64,000 nt of DNA from Paenibacillus glucanolyticus NBRC 15330 (GTDB lineage: Bacteria > Bacillota > Bacilli > Paenibacillales > Paenibacillaceae). Both the position numbers and the translations under genes were made by a program. Positions 7,630 through 16,775 of the stretch are shown here, one piece after another (the first letter of the stretch is position 1; each line of letters opens with the position of its first letter). The stretch is from NCBI RefSeq assembly GCF_004000885.1, contig NZ_BIMC01000010.1, positions 62,001 to 126,000 on the forward strand. The letters run 5' to 3'. The notes under the pieces are model-generated. The model saw only the letters and a list, made by a program, of their open reading frames with translations. It searched no databases and was not told the origin of the DNA.

Positions 7630-10554
7630 TTAGAATCGTCCCTCACCCCCATCGTTATCGGCTTGATTTGCTTCCGTAATTAGTGGATACGACTGGCTTC
7701 CCAGCAGTACTCTACGGCCTTGGAACTCATCGTAGAGATTCATTCGAATCGTCCCTCCGCTCAACACCTTGTGGAAGTTATTGTTGAACGTTATGGAATA
7801 TGATTTATGGTTGCCTATCGTAAGGTCGGTTCCCAGCGTTAATGATGTATCCATGGCTTTCCCTAGCGGGTCTATCATCTCCAGGATAAGTTTATGATCG
7901 TACGATCCCACGTTATATTCGCGATTTAGAGTCAGGTCGTAAATAAAATCAAGAGCAACCTTACTTTCGCTAAGGGTCCCCTCTGCTCTCGTAATGGATA
8001 GGTTATACGGGAACAATTCCACATTCCTTAAATTTGTCGCAGGCTGAATCATTCCAGGACTAAGGGCTAATCCAATCGTATTAATAGATCCCGTTGACTC
8101 CTTGCCTGGTTCCGTCAGCTTGCCGTCGGCTACGCCTTCCCCAATATGCAAGACAAGCTGTGAAGTGTTCACATCCAGCGGAATTTCACTCCACACGGTG
8201 ACCAGATTTTTTCCTCCAGGGCTTACCGAGTTGGACGATTGAGTAACTTCGGCTTCATAGTATTGATTCTCAGTTGTTTTGTAGTAAGCCACCAGCTGCG
8301 ATGGCTTGGATTGACGTGTTTCTGCGCTGGTCATGGCCAATTCCGTATATATCAGATTTGAGCTGCCGTCACGGTAGACGGTCGTTAGACGTTCGCGGAC
8401 TTCCGCTTTCCTGCCTATCGTATCGATTTGATATGACTCGCCTGCAGCAACATGAGCCATTTCATAATCAAGTGCGCTCGCATTCAAAGTAAGAAATTTA
8501 ACAGCATCCTCTCCCGTATTTTCCTGCAGTACAATCCTTAGCTGATTGAAATGGTAAGAGTACGGGACTTTGGTCAGCACATATAGTTCCACCGTTTCAT
8601 TAGGAGCAAGTACCGTTATATCGTTCGGAGCGACGATTTGGGTAGTGCCGCTGAGATCCCGCATTCCCGCGTTCACCTGGGCTTTAAGGACTGGCAGTTG
8701 CACAGACGATGATGTCGTATTTCGAATTCTGATTTTAGCTGCAATTTGATCTTCATCCGTCCATGGCAGCCGGTGATAGGAACTGAGCTTTACCCCGAAC
8801 GTGCCATACTGGTTCTCGACAATGCTCTCTAATCCTAAATGGTTTTTTCCTTCCTGGGCATAAGGAATTTTATAATACGCAGTAGGAAATATAATCTTAT
8901 CCGTCACAGCAGGTTCTGATAATTGCAGCTGCAGCGCATTTTGTTTCAGATGTAAGGGCACATCGGCACTTAATTCAACGATCTTCTCCTCCAGTGGCTT
9001 CAAGGTAAGGTTAGCAAGTGCCTTGCTATTTACTGGAATGCTGTACCCTTCGGAAGCATTGATGGACAACTCATAAGCGGGAATCGTTATGGATTTTTCA
9101 CCGATGTTTTTCATACGGAATTGAAGACTCCATTTTGCAGAATCGTTCTCTGTATAGACCGAGGCGTTTTTCAGCTGTGTTTCGATTGAATGATGGTTGA
9201 TCGTAATTTTCTTGACGCCATATTCGTTTACGGGAACATAAGATGCTGCTGCCGGGAGCTTAAAGGTTTTTACTGGAAGATTCATCTTCAAGACTTCGTC
9301 TTGACGGGTATATTGCAGCATCATATTGTCGGTTCTCAGATTGGAGGGCACCTCTGCCACGTAGTAGATGGTTTTCGTTTGTTGCGGCTGTATCTTATAA
9401 AGACCTTGCGTATCAACTTCATCCTCAGGCAAAAGTTCGAATACCGAACCTCCTGCCGTTCTCAGGTATACTTTATGACCGGGATCACCGAGCACCTTCG
9501 TCCCCCTGTTAGAGAGATTAACCCCTACCTTCATGTACACCTTCCCATTCAGTTTCAGTCTCTGTAAACTCTCTGCCCTGGTCATTACAGGCAACTGATC
9601 CATCATGATCTTAATGCCCTGGCCTTTGGCTACAGGATTGTCAGGGGCTGCCGCAGGAAGCTTGAAGGATCCGACCGGGAGATTTATATTCAAGACTGCC
9701 TCTTCCTGGGCAAATTGAAGGATCATACGATCCGTTTTCACATAGGAAGGAATCTCCGTCCAATAGTACATCATTCTCTTCTCCCGAGGCTTGATTTGGT
9801 AACGGCTGCTGGTTTCATCTGGCAAGAGCTCAAATATCGAACCTCCAGCTGATTTCAAGTATGCCTTATAACCGAGATCTTCCAGTACCTTCGTCCCCCC
9901 GTTCGTGAGACTGACCCCTACCTTCATGTATACCTTCCCATTGTATTCCATTTTCTGCAGACTTTCCGCCCTGATCAGGACAGGCAGGTTATTCATGGAA
10001 ATTTTCTTGCTTTGGCCTATTGGAACGATGGATGAATATTGGTTAGGGATCGTAAAACTCCCCAATCTTTTCTGGTAATTACTGCTGCTGAAATCCCACC
10101 CGAATAGGGACACCTCCACTCCGCTTGTCTTTGTGGACTTGCCGATATTCACATAGTACGTTATGGATATGCTCCTCTTTGCAGGCACTATCTTTGGGGT
10201 TGAGTCACTCGAAACAGGTTTGCCTTGCATGGTCGATCCGCCTGTCGTGGTAACCTCCGAGAAATAATCAATGAGATCCACATTACTTCCGCTACTGTTA
10301 CTGTAACGAAGTGTATATATGAGGATATTCCCACTCGGCTGTGCAAAAATGTCCATATCCATCAGTTTCACGGTGACATTGCGCTTTAAACTGACCGGGG
10401 CGAGTTCATCCAGCGTGAACAATGACGCTGCTGTAATAGACTTGGAAACGGACGAAGCTGACATGGATGCCCCGTAAACTCCATTGGCCGTGAATGGAAT
10501 TAATACCGCAGCGCTAAACAGAATGGCCACATACGTCTTTCTTGGCTTGTACAT
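7630..10554 (-). CDS. Large secreted protein with tandem beta-rich repeats
   Basis: A 974-aa exported protein of unknown function. It has a signal peptide (residues 1-30, VAILFSAAVLIPFTANGVYG) and about six related units of 120-140 residues that look beta-rich. The two clearest copies, about residues 195-325 and 325-460, share AESLQ..NGKVYMKVGV.L, GGS.FELLPDE and LPV..FKLPAAA blocks. No LPXTG motif, SLH domain or membrane anchor is seen, so it is probably released or held by other wall contacts. The ATG at 10554 has GGAGG 7 nt upstream and is preferred over an earlier one. It follows the binding-protein gene of module A in the same direction after 174 bp, so it may be a distal operon member or a separate gene. 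It converges with the glycosidase-like gene. Confidence 0.7.
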   Translation of the reverse strand: MYKPRKTYVAILFSAAVLIPFTANGVYGASMSASSVSKSITAASLFTLDELAPVSLKRNVTVKLMDMDIFAQPSGNILIYTLRYSNSSGSNVDLIDYFSEVTTTGGSTMQGKPVSSDSTPKIVPAKRSISITYYVNIGKSTKTSGVEVSLFGWDFSSSNYQKRLGSFTIPNQYSSIVPIGQSKKISMNNLPVLIRAESLQKMEYNGKVYMKVGVSLTNGGTKVLEDLGYKAYLKSAGGSIFELLPDETSSRYQIKPREKRMMYYWTEIPSYVKTDRMILQFAQEEAVLNINLPVGSFKLPAAAPDNPVAKGQGIKIMMDQLPVMTRAESLQRLKLNGKVYMKVGVNLSNRGTKVLGDPGHKVYLRTAGGSVFELLPEDEVDTQGLYKIQPQQTKTIYYVAEVPSNLRTDNMMLQYTRQDEVLKMNLPVKTFKLPAAASYVPVNEYGVKKITINHHSIETQLKNASVYTENDSAKWSLQFRMKNIGEKSITIPAYELSINASEGYSIPVNSKALANLTLKPLEEKIVELSADVPLHLKQNALQLQLSEPAVTDKIIFPTAYYKIPYAQEGKNHLGLESIVENQYGTFGVKLSSYHRLPWTDEDQIAAKIRIRNTTSSSVQLPVLKAQVNAGMRDLSGTTQIVAPNDITVLAPNETVELYVLTKVPYSYHFNQLRIVLQENTGEDAVKFLTLNASALDYEMAHVAAGESYQIDTIGRKAEVRERLTTVYRDGSSNLIYTELAMTSAETRQSKPSQLVAYYKTTENQYYEAEVTQSSNSVSPGGKNLVTVWSEIPLDVNTSQLVLHIGEGVADGKLTEPGKESTGSINTIGLALSPGMIQPATNLRNVELFPYNLSITRAEGTLSESKVALDFIYDLTLNREYNVGSYDHKLILEMIDPLGKAMDTSLTLGTDLTIGNHKSYSITFNNNFHKVLSGGTIRMNLYDEFQGRRVLLGSQSYPLITEANQADNDGGEGRF
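9225..10030 (-). repeat. Internal tandem duplication within the 974-aa secreted protein gene
   Basis: Two copies of about 390 bp can be followed at DNA level; for example, the CTTCATGTAYACCTTCCCATT block recurs near 9531 and 9920. The copies have diverged moderately, so this is an older duplication that created two adjacent similar protein units. Confidence 0.7.
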
Positions 10555-10616
10555 AAAGATACCTCCAGTTGAAAACAATGAATGAAATCAATTTTCGATT
10601 TCCCTCTTCTTGAAAC

Positions 10617-10646
10617 ATGAAGCAGGCACGATGTGGGCTGCTTCAT
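10617..10646 (-). terminator. Possible weak terminator after the module A binding-protein gene
   Basis: ATGAAGCAG and CTGCTTCAT form a 9-bp stem with a 12-nt loop between the binding-protein gene and the large secreted protein gene. There is no good T-run, so readthrough is likely. Confidence 0.4.
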
Positions 10647-10728
10647 CATTCATCAACCTGTTCGTTTAAATAGAATGCCGTCCGGTGTTGACTTGCCCGT
10701 GACCCATTGAAGTCATTGGCCAATATGA

Positions 10729-12126
10729 TTATTCTTCCATGTACAGTGTAATTTTGTTTTGTAGTGTTTTGGCTACGTCCTCAGCAGTTTTTTCGCCTTT
10801 AAAGAATAGTACTGTTTCTTCCATCACAAGGTCGTTGATTTTGGGTTCGATTCCGCCATAACGCGCCAACTGAGGTATAATCTCCTTCGCTTTTGCGACT
10901 TCTTCCGTTGACAGCTTATTCTCTCCCGCTGTCTCAAGCGCTCTGATTTGCGTCTCGGCGGTTTTTTTGTTGACCGGCAGACCTTGCAAATCCTGCTCTG
11001 ATTGCATCTCTTCCGATAGAAGAAATTTAAGGAAGTCCCATGCCTTGTCCTTATTATTCGACTTTTCATTCATCGCAAGCAGCATGCCTACTCGAAATGA
11101 ATTACCTTTGCCGCCGTCCTCTATAGGCGGCATGAACACCTGTGGGTCGGCGAACAGCATTTTCCCAAAGTTAAGCGACTCGAATCGTTGCAGCTTGGAT
11201 TTAACGAAAGCTTCCTTCAAATTCAGACTCTCGCCCGCTTTGCCCGATCTGGTTCCGTATGATTCAGGTTCTTGAAGAATCCCGTTGTCGTAATAGGATT
11301 TGATTTCGTTCAGCAAACCGATGAATTCAGGGCTGTCAAAACTGGCTTTTTTCTCGTTCAGGTTCATGAACTTGTCGATATTTTCACCAACTCTTTCACT
11401 GGTGAAATATTCAGGCACAACGTATTGTACAACTGGATCTTCGCCTTGCTTGGCAAGCTCTCCCAGCTTTTCGGAAAATTGAGCCCAGGTCCATGAATTC
11501 GGATCAAGGTCCAAGTCAATAATCCGTTTTTTATTCCCAAACCATATATCCGGAACGACGTTTGGAGCAATCGCATACAAGCCATCCTTATATTTAAGCG
11601 CGTCAAAAATGTTCATGTAATAATCTTCGTCGTTAAAACCCTTTTCTTCTGTCATATAAGACTGCAAATCAACCAGCAGATTTTTATCAGCGTATTTGGT
11701 ATACGCCAGCGAATCAACCATAATAAGATCGGCAGCATTGCCGTTCATCAGCTCCGTATTGACGGTAGTGACATGCTTCTCCACTGCAGCCGGATCGTAT
11801 CCGACCGGACGCGAGGGCGCCATAGCCCCGCCTTGTGGTTTGGGAGTTTCGTAGGATTGTTTCAATTCAATCGTAACGCCGGGATTGGCCGCTTCATATT
11901 TCTCTTTCGCCAGCTCCAGTAATCGGTTGGACGTAACGACCGATACGGTAATGACATTGGATCCCGAGCTGCTCTCGCCTGAACCCTGCTCCGCGCTTTG
12001 AGAACCGCTGGCAGAGCCCGCTGCCGGGGTATTGGATCCCGAGCTGCAGGCCGATAAGGCAACTGCACTTGCCAGAATACATAAGACTATACCTTTTTTG
12101 CCAATCTTCCATCTAATGCTCAACAT
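10729..12126 (-). CDS. Module A sugar-type ABC substrate-binding lipoprotein
   Basis: Family 1 extracellular solute-binding protein of 465 aa. It is lipid-anchored at Cys27 (VALSAC) after a typical signal, followed by a Ser/Gly-rich linker. The mature part has the usual two-lobe pattern: VTVSVVTSNRLLELAKEKYE, then DLIMVDS, YAIAPNVVPDIWFGNK, KAWDFLKFLLSEEMQ and GLPVNKK. The start at 12126 overlaps the end of the upstream MacB-like gene by 14 nt and uses AGAGG inside that gene, which indicates translational coupling. Here it is the last gene of the transporter set, whereas in module B the equivalent gene comes first. The C-terminal FFKGEKTAEDVAKTLQNK is nearly repeated in the module B protein, supporting paralogy. 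The ligand is unknown and need not be a sugar. Confidence 0.9.
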   Translation of the reverse strand: MLSIRWKIGKKGIVLCILASAVALSACSSGSNTPAAGSASGSQSAEQGSGESSSGSNVITVSVVTSNRLLELAKEKYEAANPGVTIELKQSYETPKPQGGAMAPSRPVGYDPAAVEKHVTTVNTELMNGNAADLIMVDSLAYTKYADKNLLVDLQSYMTEEKGFNDEDYYMNIFDALKYKDGLYAIAPNVVPDIWFGNKKRIIDLDLDPNSWTWAQFSEKLGELAKQGEDPVVQYVVPEYFTSERVGENIDKFMNLNEKKASFDSPEFIGLLNEIKSYYDNGILQEPESYGTRSGKAGESLNLKEAFVKSKLQRFESLNFGKMLFADPQVFMPPIEDGGKGNSFRVGMLLAMNEKSNNKDKAWDFLKFLLSEEMQSEQDLQGLPVNKKTAETQIRALETAGENKLSTEEVAKAKEIIPQLARYGGIEPKINDLVMEETVLFFKGEKTAEDVAKTLQNKITLYMEE

Positions 12127-13495
12127 AATCATCCTCTCGATTCGGCTGCCTATAAGCTGCCATGAATAAACTAAATCCGAACAGTGAACCCCATAAGCCG
12201 GGCGAAATAAGCTGTGGCAAGCCAAGCAGCAGCAGGGCTAGACCCACCACCAAATAACATGCAGCGATGCAGTAAAACAAACGGATAAATCGATCTGAAG
12301 AGGGGAGGGCGATCATTCTCCATTCTCGAATTCCAAGCAGGAATAAGGGTAAGCCAAGCAGCAAGCCGATTGCTGCCACAACCGGGATATAGGAATTAAG
12401 CCGGTCCTCCATCAATTGATAGGGAAGCATATGTCCGAATAAAGCGGGCTGCTCCTGCCAATGCTGGAAGAGCTTTGTTTTGAAAAAGCTCAGATCAATC
12501 CATCGGCCGGGAATATACTCAGCAGGGATGAAAAAAGAAAATCGAGCAAGCAGCACTAACACGGCTGTGCTGACGCCAATTGCAAAAAATGACAGCATCT
12601 GCTTCAGCATATAAAACCTTTCCCGTTTCATTACCTCGTTGGAGTCGCCGATCTGCAGCGCCAGCTTCATTCGGCTGTATGTGCCACCGGCGATTCTCCG
12701 CATCCACATCAGACCTAGTACAAGAGTGAGAATACCCGTCAGCGCCGGAAGCAAGCGCGGAAGCTGCTGAATCAGCCTTAAGCTTTTTTCGCCGATACGA
12801 ATTTTGTAAGTTTCAACGGACAGGTTGTTATCCATCAACGCTTTATGGACTTCCGCCTCCCCGTTCAGCAGCGCATCCCCGGACGCTTCAAGCAAAATGG
12901 TTCCTACCCGAGATTCCGGGCTTAAATCGGCAAATACGGTTGACGGCAGCAGCGCCTCCGGCCTGACACCCTTGGTCATCCATTCCATCAGGTTATTTTC
13001 GGAACGGTAAATGCCAATGATTCGAAACTTCTTGTCTCGGATAAAAAGCTCTTTGCCCAAAACATCCGCAGAGCCGAACAGGTAGTCGGCCAGGCTGTCG
13101 CTAATGACAACGACCTGATCCCTGCGTTCAATAGACGCTTTTGAAATCATGCTGCCCCTATCCAGCAAGATGGACGTAAAGTCGCTATAATCCCCGCCGA
13201 TTCCGGCAGTGTTAACCTCTTTCTGGCGGTTATCCGCCTTCAAAGGGAAACTTCCTTTTATGGAGTAAGCCGCTTTTCCATTCCAGGACTCGATCAGCTT
13301 ATTCACCTCTTGGTCGGTGTAGCCGGCAATCCCGATTTGACCCGGAACAGAGCTTGCCTGCACCTGCAGATTAATCCGCTCGGAGCCGATCGTCCCGCCC
13401 GACTGCTGCCATGCCATGACGGCGGCTTCGGAGAACACGCTGCTGAAACACATCAGAAACATGCCGATGGCCACCAGAAAAGTAGCTAAACGCAT
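12113..13495 (-). CDS. Module A MacB/FtsX-like membrane protein without ATPase
   Basis: A 460-aa membrane protein. One N-terminal helix (LATFLVAIGMFLMCFSSVF) is followed by a 200-residue extracytoplasmic domain. In it, VVVISDSLADYLFGSADVLG and KKFRIIGIYRSENN match the MacB periplasmic core pattern seen in FtsX-type permeases. Further helices lie near residues 245-265, 300-320, 370-390, 405-425 and 435-450. MacB-type proteins work with a dedicated ATPase and an HlyD-like adaptor; here the adaptor is immediately upstream, but no ATPase gene is in the operon. The start at 13495 (MRLATF) has GGAGTGAGG upstream; a GTG three codons earlier overlaps the adaptor stop. It has no counterpart in module B. 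The MacB-like assignment is moderate. Confidence 0.65.
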   Translation of the reverse strand: MRLATFLVAIGMFLMCFSSVFSEAAVMAWQQSGGTIGSERINLQVQASSVPGQIGIAGYTDQEVNKLIESWNGKAAYSIKGSFPLKADNRQKEVNTAGIGGDYSDFTSILLDRGSMISKASIERRDQVVVISDSLADYLFGSADVLGKELFIRDKKFRIIGIYRSENNLMEWMTKGVRPEALLPSTVFADLSPESRVGTILLEASGDALLNGEAEVHKALMDNNLSVETYKIRIGEKSLRLIQQLPRLLPALTGILTLVLGLMWMRRIAGGTYSRMKLALQIGDSNEVMKRERFYMLKQMLSFFAIGVSTAVLVLLARFSFFIPAEYIPGRWIDLSFFKTKLFQHWQEQPALFGHMLPYQLMEDRLNSYIPVVAAIGLLLGLPLFLLGIREWRMIALPSSDRFIRLFYCIAACYLVVGLALLLLGLPQLISPGLWGSLFGFSLFMAAYRQPNREDDYVEH

Positions 13496-13500
13496 TATCC

Positions 13501-14700
13501 TCACTCCGTTCCGTCTCCGTTGGATACCAGCACCCTCTTGCCTTCCTCAATCGGCTTATTGCTGGAAGTGACTACCCTATCGGACGGACCGATCCCGTCC
13601 TTGACCACGGTGTATTCCGCATCAGACTCCTCAACGGTCAGCTTGACCTTGCGAATGAAATACTCCTTGCCGAGAGAGCCCTTTCTTTCGGAAACGAGGT
13701 AGACAAATTTCCCATCTTCATTGCTCTCCCGAATTGCGCTGTTTGGAACGAGTGTTTTACCATCCTCCTCTGAACCTGCTTTTTTTGTCCATTCGAAATC
13801 CCCGGCCTCACCCCCTTCAAGTCGCTTGTCCTTAATAACAGCGACCATTTCCTTCTGATCCGCGGTCTGCTGCAGGCCTCCGCCTGGAGTGTTGTTCTGC
13901 GGGCCTTCCGGCTGGTCGAGCTTTTTTGTTTGAATGGACTGGATTTCGACCTCGAATTCGGCATCGTCCAGACTTGGAATCGTAATTTTAACGAGATCTC
14001 CAGCCTTCAAGCGTTTCGCCTGTTCATTGGTTACATCGGCTTTGAACTCGAAGCTTGTCGTTGCTACTTGGAGATTAACAACAGCAGTCCCGGGAGAGAC
14101 AAGCGCGCCAACTGTGGCGAGAACCTCGGAGACAACGCCTTCCTGCGAGGAGGTCAGCACCGCGTAGTTGCTGATTTCCTCTCTCAGGCGGTCGACTTTG
14201 CGCTTCTGGGCGTCCAGATCAAGCTTGGCGCTCTCGATATCGCGGGCAAATCCGGCTGCCAGCTTGTCATCCGCAGCCTGCTTCGCTTCCTTATAGCTGG
14301 TCTGCAGCTTTTCTAGAGTGATCTGCTGTTTCTCGTAGTTCAGATGCTCCGTCTCGATCTGCTCTTCCGTATCCGACGTATCGAATCGGACAATCACCTG
14401 GCCCTTTTTGACCTTGTCTCCGACCTCCACCTCCACTTTCTTCACCGGCCAAGCGCCATTCTCGGATATCACCTTGACCTCTTCCGCCGCCTCAACCGAG
14501 CCGGAGCCGTTTACGGTGAAGATGAGGCTGCCGAAGGTCGGGCTAGCAGCTGAAACCCGGGGTAGAGAGTATTCAAGGATCGTATTGGAAAATAACGTAA
14601 GCACGAGCATCATTAAAATAAATGCGACCATGATTCCACCCGTTTTTCTTTTTTTTGATTTGCCGGAGGATCTCTCTTCGGTTAAAACTGCAGCTTCCAT
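13501..14700 (-). CDS. Module A HlyD-like membrane fusion (adaptor) protein
   Basis: A 399-aa adaptor with one membrane helix at about residues 23-43. Then come a barrel-sandwich half (WPVKKVEVEVGDKVKKGQVI), a long coiled coil (about 110-190, EHLNYEKQQITLEKLQTSY onward), the second lipoyl half (VLTSSQEGVVSEVLATVGA) and a beta-barrel region. Such proteins normally bridge exporters such as MacB or RND pumps to the outside; in Gram-positives YknX is the model. Here the gene lies between CUT1 importer permeases and a MacB-like protein. A Gly-rich low-complexity stretch near residues 262-275 looks like an insertion. The start has AAGGAGA upstream. Its N-terminal LTLFSNTILEYSLP resembles LTFAGNTIQNLTLP of the module B adaptor. 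Confidence 0.9.
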   Translation of the reverse strand: MEAAVLTEERSSGKSKKRKTGGIMVAFILMMLVLTLFSNTILEYSLPRVSAASPTFGSLIFTVNGSGSVEAAEEVKVISENGAWPVKKVEVEVGDKVKKGQVIVRFDTSDTEEQIETEHLNYEKQQITLEKLQTSYKEAKQAADDKLAAGFARDIESAKLDLDAQKRKVDRLREEISNYAVLTSSQEGVVSEVLATVGALVSPGTAVVNLQVATTSFEFKADVTNEQAKRLKAGDLVKITIPSLDDAEFEVEIQSIQTKKLDQPEGPQNNTPGGGLQQTADQKEMVAVIKDKRLEGGEAGDFEWTKKAGSEEDGKTLVPNSAIRESNEDGKFVYLVSERKGSLGKEYFIRKVKLTVEESDAEYTVVKDGIGPSDRVVTSSNKPIEEGKRVLVSNGDGTE

Positions 14701-14714
14701 ATCGATTCTCCTTT

Positions 14715-15641
14715 CTATCCTTTAACGCCTGAAAGCTGTACACCCTCGACAAGCTCCTTCTCCGCATGAAGCATAAGCAAAATCGCAGGCAGCATGTAAA
14801 TGACTGATGCCGCGAACGCGAGGCCTATATCGTCCTCGCTGATATAAGCGAGATATACGGACAAGGGCTGTTTAATGGCATCTTTCAGAAAAATAAGCGG
14901 CTGTTCGACCATGTTCCAGTTGTCGATGAAGGCCAGAACTGCAAGCGCGGCTATTCCGGATCGGCACATGGGCAGCACAATCGTAAGCAGAATTCTCAAA
15001 TGCCCGGCTCCGTCCATGCGGGCTGCTTCAATGTAGCTGTAGGGAACAACCTGCATGAACTGCCGCATGAGAAACACCCCGAATGCGTTGAACATGCCCG
15101 GCAGAATAATCGACCATTCCGAATTGAGCAAACCAAGTGAATTCGCCATAATATAGTTCGGCACAAGCGTAACCTGGAACGGCATTAGCATGACGACAAT
15201 ATAAGCGAAAAACAGCGGCTCCCTAAGGCGGAAGCGGAGCTGGGAGAAGGCGTATGCGGCTAGCACCGATAGGATGACCTGCCCGGCCACAATCGGCGCC
15301 GTCAGCCTCATGGAATTCCAGAACAGCATCAAAAACTGCGGCTGAGCTAACAGAATGTCGTAGTAAGCGTTCAACGTCGCTTTTGACGGGATCAACTTAA
15401 GCTGGACGTACTTGTTCTCTTCCCCGATTGACTGCTGATTGTTTTGCTCCTCTTCATCGGAACTCTTGATAATCGGCTTCATCTCGCTTTTTATTTCACT
15501 AGGCGTTTTGAAGGAATGGATCGTTGTCATCACGATTGGGAAAACAAAGACGACGACAAGCAGCGCCAGGAATGCGGTTAACACTCCTTTATATAATTTG
15601 CTGCCAAATTTCCCGCGCAGCATAATTCCGCCTGACTTCAT
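14715..15641 (-). CDS. Module A CUT1-type ABC permease (MalG-like)
   Basis: A 308-aa inner-membrane permease of the MalG/AraQ type with six predicted helices. The cytoplasmic EAA loop, which docks the ATPase, is EAARMDGAGHLRILLTI. A long polar extracytoplasmic insertion rich in Asp/Glu/Gln/Asn follows the first helix (about residues 45-80), longer than in typical sugar permeases; the module B paralogue has a similar, shorter one. The C-terminus ends in EGVQLSGVKG, as in module B. The ATG at 15641 has a purine-rich AAGGAGAGTGGAG before it. The gene follows the MalF-like partner by 38 nt and precedes the adaptor by 14 nt. No ATPase is encoded nearby, so a shared MsmX-like ATPase encoded elsewhere is presumed. 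Confidence 0.92.
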   Translation of the reverse strand: MKSGGIMLRGKFGSKLYKGVLTAFLALLVVVFVFPIVMTTIHSFKTPSEIKSEMKPIIKSSDEEEQNNQQSIGEENKYVQLKLIPSKATLNAYYDILLAQPQFLMLFWNSMRLTAPIVAGQVILSVLAAYAFSQLRFRLREPLFFAYIVVMLMPFQVTLVPNYIMANSLGLLNSEWSIILPGMFNAFGVFLMRQFMQVVPYSYIEAARMDGAGHLRILLTIVLPMCRSGIAALAVLAFIDNWNMVEQPLIFLKDAIKQPLSVYLAYISEDDIGLAFAASVIYMLPAILLMLHAEKELVEGVQLSGVKG

Positions 15642-15679
15642 TCGGCTCCACTCTCCTTCCAAGGCATCGAGTCGCCCTT

Positions 15680-16570
15680 TTATAACCACCGATTGAATCG
15701 GCGTTCTACGGTAAACAAAACAAGAACCATCAAAACAATTGTGCTTGCCATCAGAAACGCCGCAGAAGTCATTTTCTGATAATCTAGCTGCTGGAACATG
15801 TTGTTCATAAAATGCTGGAGCATGTACAGGCTTTGATGCGGATAAGGCCCTGCAAGCATATACGTTTCTCGGAATACCTTAAACGAGTTAATGATGGACA
15901 TAACGAACACGAAGAAGGTCGTCGGGGTCAGATAAACGATGGTGATCGAGCGCCATTGGCCCCATCGCCCCGCTCCATCGATGCGGGCCGCTTCATAAAG
16001 ATGCTCCGGTATGTTCTGCAGGCCCGCCAAAAACAGCAGCATGTTGTAACCGACATTTTTCCAAATATAGATCAAGATGACGATGAACATTGCCGACTCG
16101 CTGTCCATCCAATCAACCGGCTCCATCCCCCAAGCCTCCAGCCAGCCGTTCAGCGTCCCGTTCCGTTCGAAAAAAATTTGCCAGATCAGCACAACGGAAG
16201 CGACCGGAATGACGAGCGGCGAGATGAACGACAAGCGGAACCAGCGCTGCCCGTACACCTTGCCGTTCAGCAAGCCTGCCAACAGAAGGGAGAGCATCAT
16301 ATTGATCGGTACGCATAATGCGGTGAATAAAAACGAATTCCATAACGCTCGTTTGAACGAATTGTTGCTGAGCAGATCGATATAATTGCGGATACCGACG
16401 AGCTTACCGTCGATCGGCGTATCCACTAGCGAGTAATAAAAGCCGATTCCAAAGGGCAGGAAAAAAAACAAGGTCACTCCCGCTACACTCGGAATCAAAA
16501 ACAAAGCGGCATATGATCCGTCGGAGCGGAAGACTCGAAGGAGACGACGACCGAAATTAATCCCATCCAT
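15680..16570 (-). CDS. Module A CUT1-type ABC permease (MalF-like)
   Basis: A 296-aa permease of the MalF/UgpA type and first transporter gene of module A. Six helices are predicted. The EAA loop reads EAARIDGAGRWGQWRSI, and GYNMLLFLAGLQNIPEHLYE is a family landmark. The C-terminal part (MLQHFMNNMFQQLDYQK) is closely matched by the module B permease (MMQHYMNNMFFSLDIQK). The start at 16570 (MDGINF) is backed by GGAGGAGGAA 9-14 nt upstream. The upstream 730 bp hold no clear gene, which implies a long leader or an unseen short reading frame. Together with the MalG-like protein it should form the translocation pore. The transported compound is unknown. Confidence 0.92.
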   Translation of the reverse strand: MDGINFGRRLLRVFRSDGSYAALFLIPSVAGVTLFFFLPFGIGFYYSLVDTPIDGKLVGIRNYIDLLSNNSFKRALWNSFLFTALCVPINMMLSLLLAGLLNGKVYGQRWFRLSFISPLVIPVASVVLIWQIFFERNGTLNGWLEAWGMEPVDWMDSESAMFIVILIYIWKNVGYNMLLFLAGLQNIPEHLYEAARIDGAGRWGQWRSITIVYLTPTTFFVFVMSIINSFKVFRETYMLAGPYPHQSLYMLQHFMNNMFQQLDYQKMTSAAFLMASTIVLMVLVLFTVERRFNRWL

Positions 16571-16775
16571 CGGATGATTCCTCCTCCGGCAGCGTGATCC
16601 TAGATGCAACCCCATCTTGTTGCCCTGAATGGTCCAAATCAGCACATCGAACGTCGCTCTTCATCCATAACGGAGTCGTTGTTTCCATGTTGTTGTATGA
16701 AACGAGCGGATCAGACCGCTGAACCCTGCCGATTATAGTAATTTCCGTCAGCGATTTTCGAATCCAGTTGGGCAT
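16557..16775 (-). CDS. Possible small leader protein before module A permease
   Basis: A 72-codon frame (MPNWIRKSLTEITIIGR...) begins at an ATG with GGAAG 8 nt upstream and ends by overlapping the MalF-like start by 14 nt. That arrangement would suit translational coupling. The composition is unremarkable, there is no signal or membrane segment, and I recognise no family. It may be a chance frame in the long leader. Confidence 0.2.
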   Translation of the reverse strand: MPNWIRKSLTEITIIGRVQRSDPLVSYNNMETTTPLWMKSDVRCADLDHSGQQDGVASRITLPEEESSDGWD

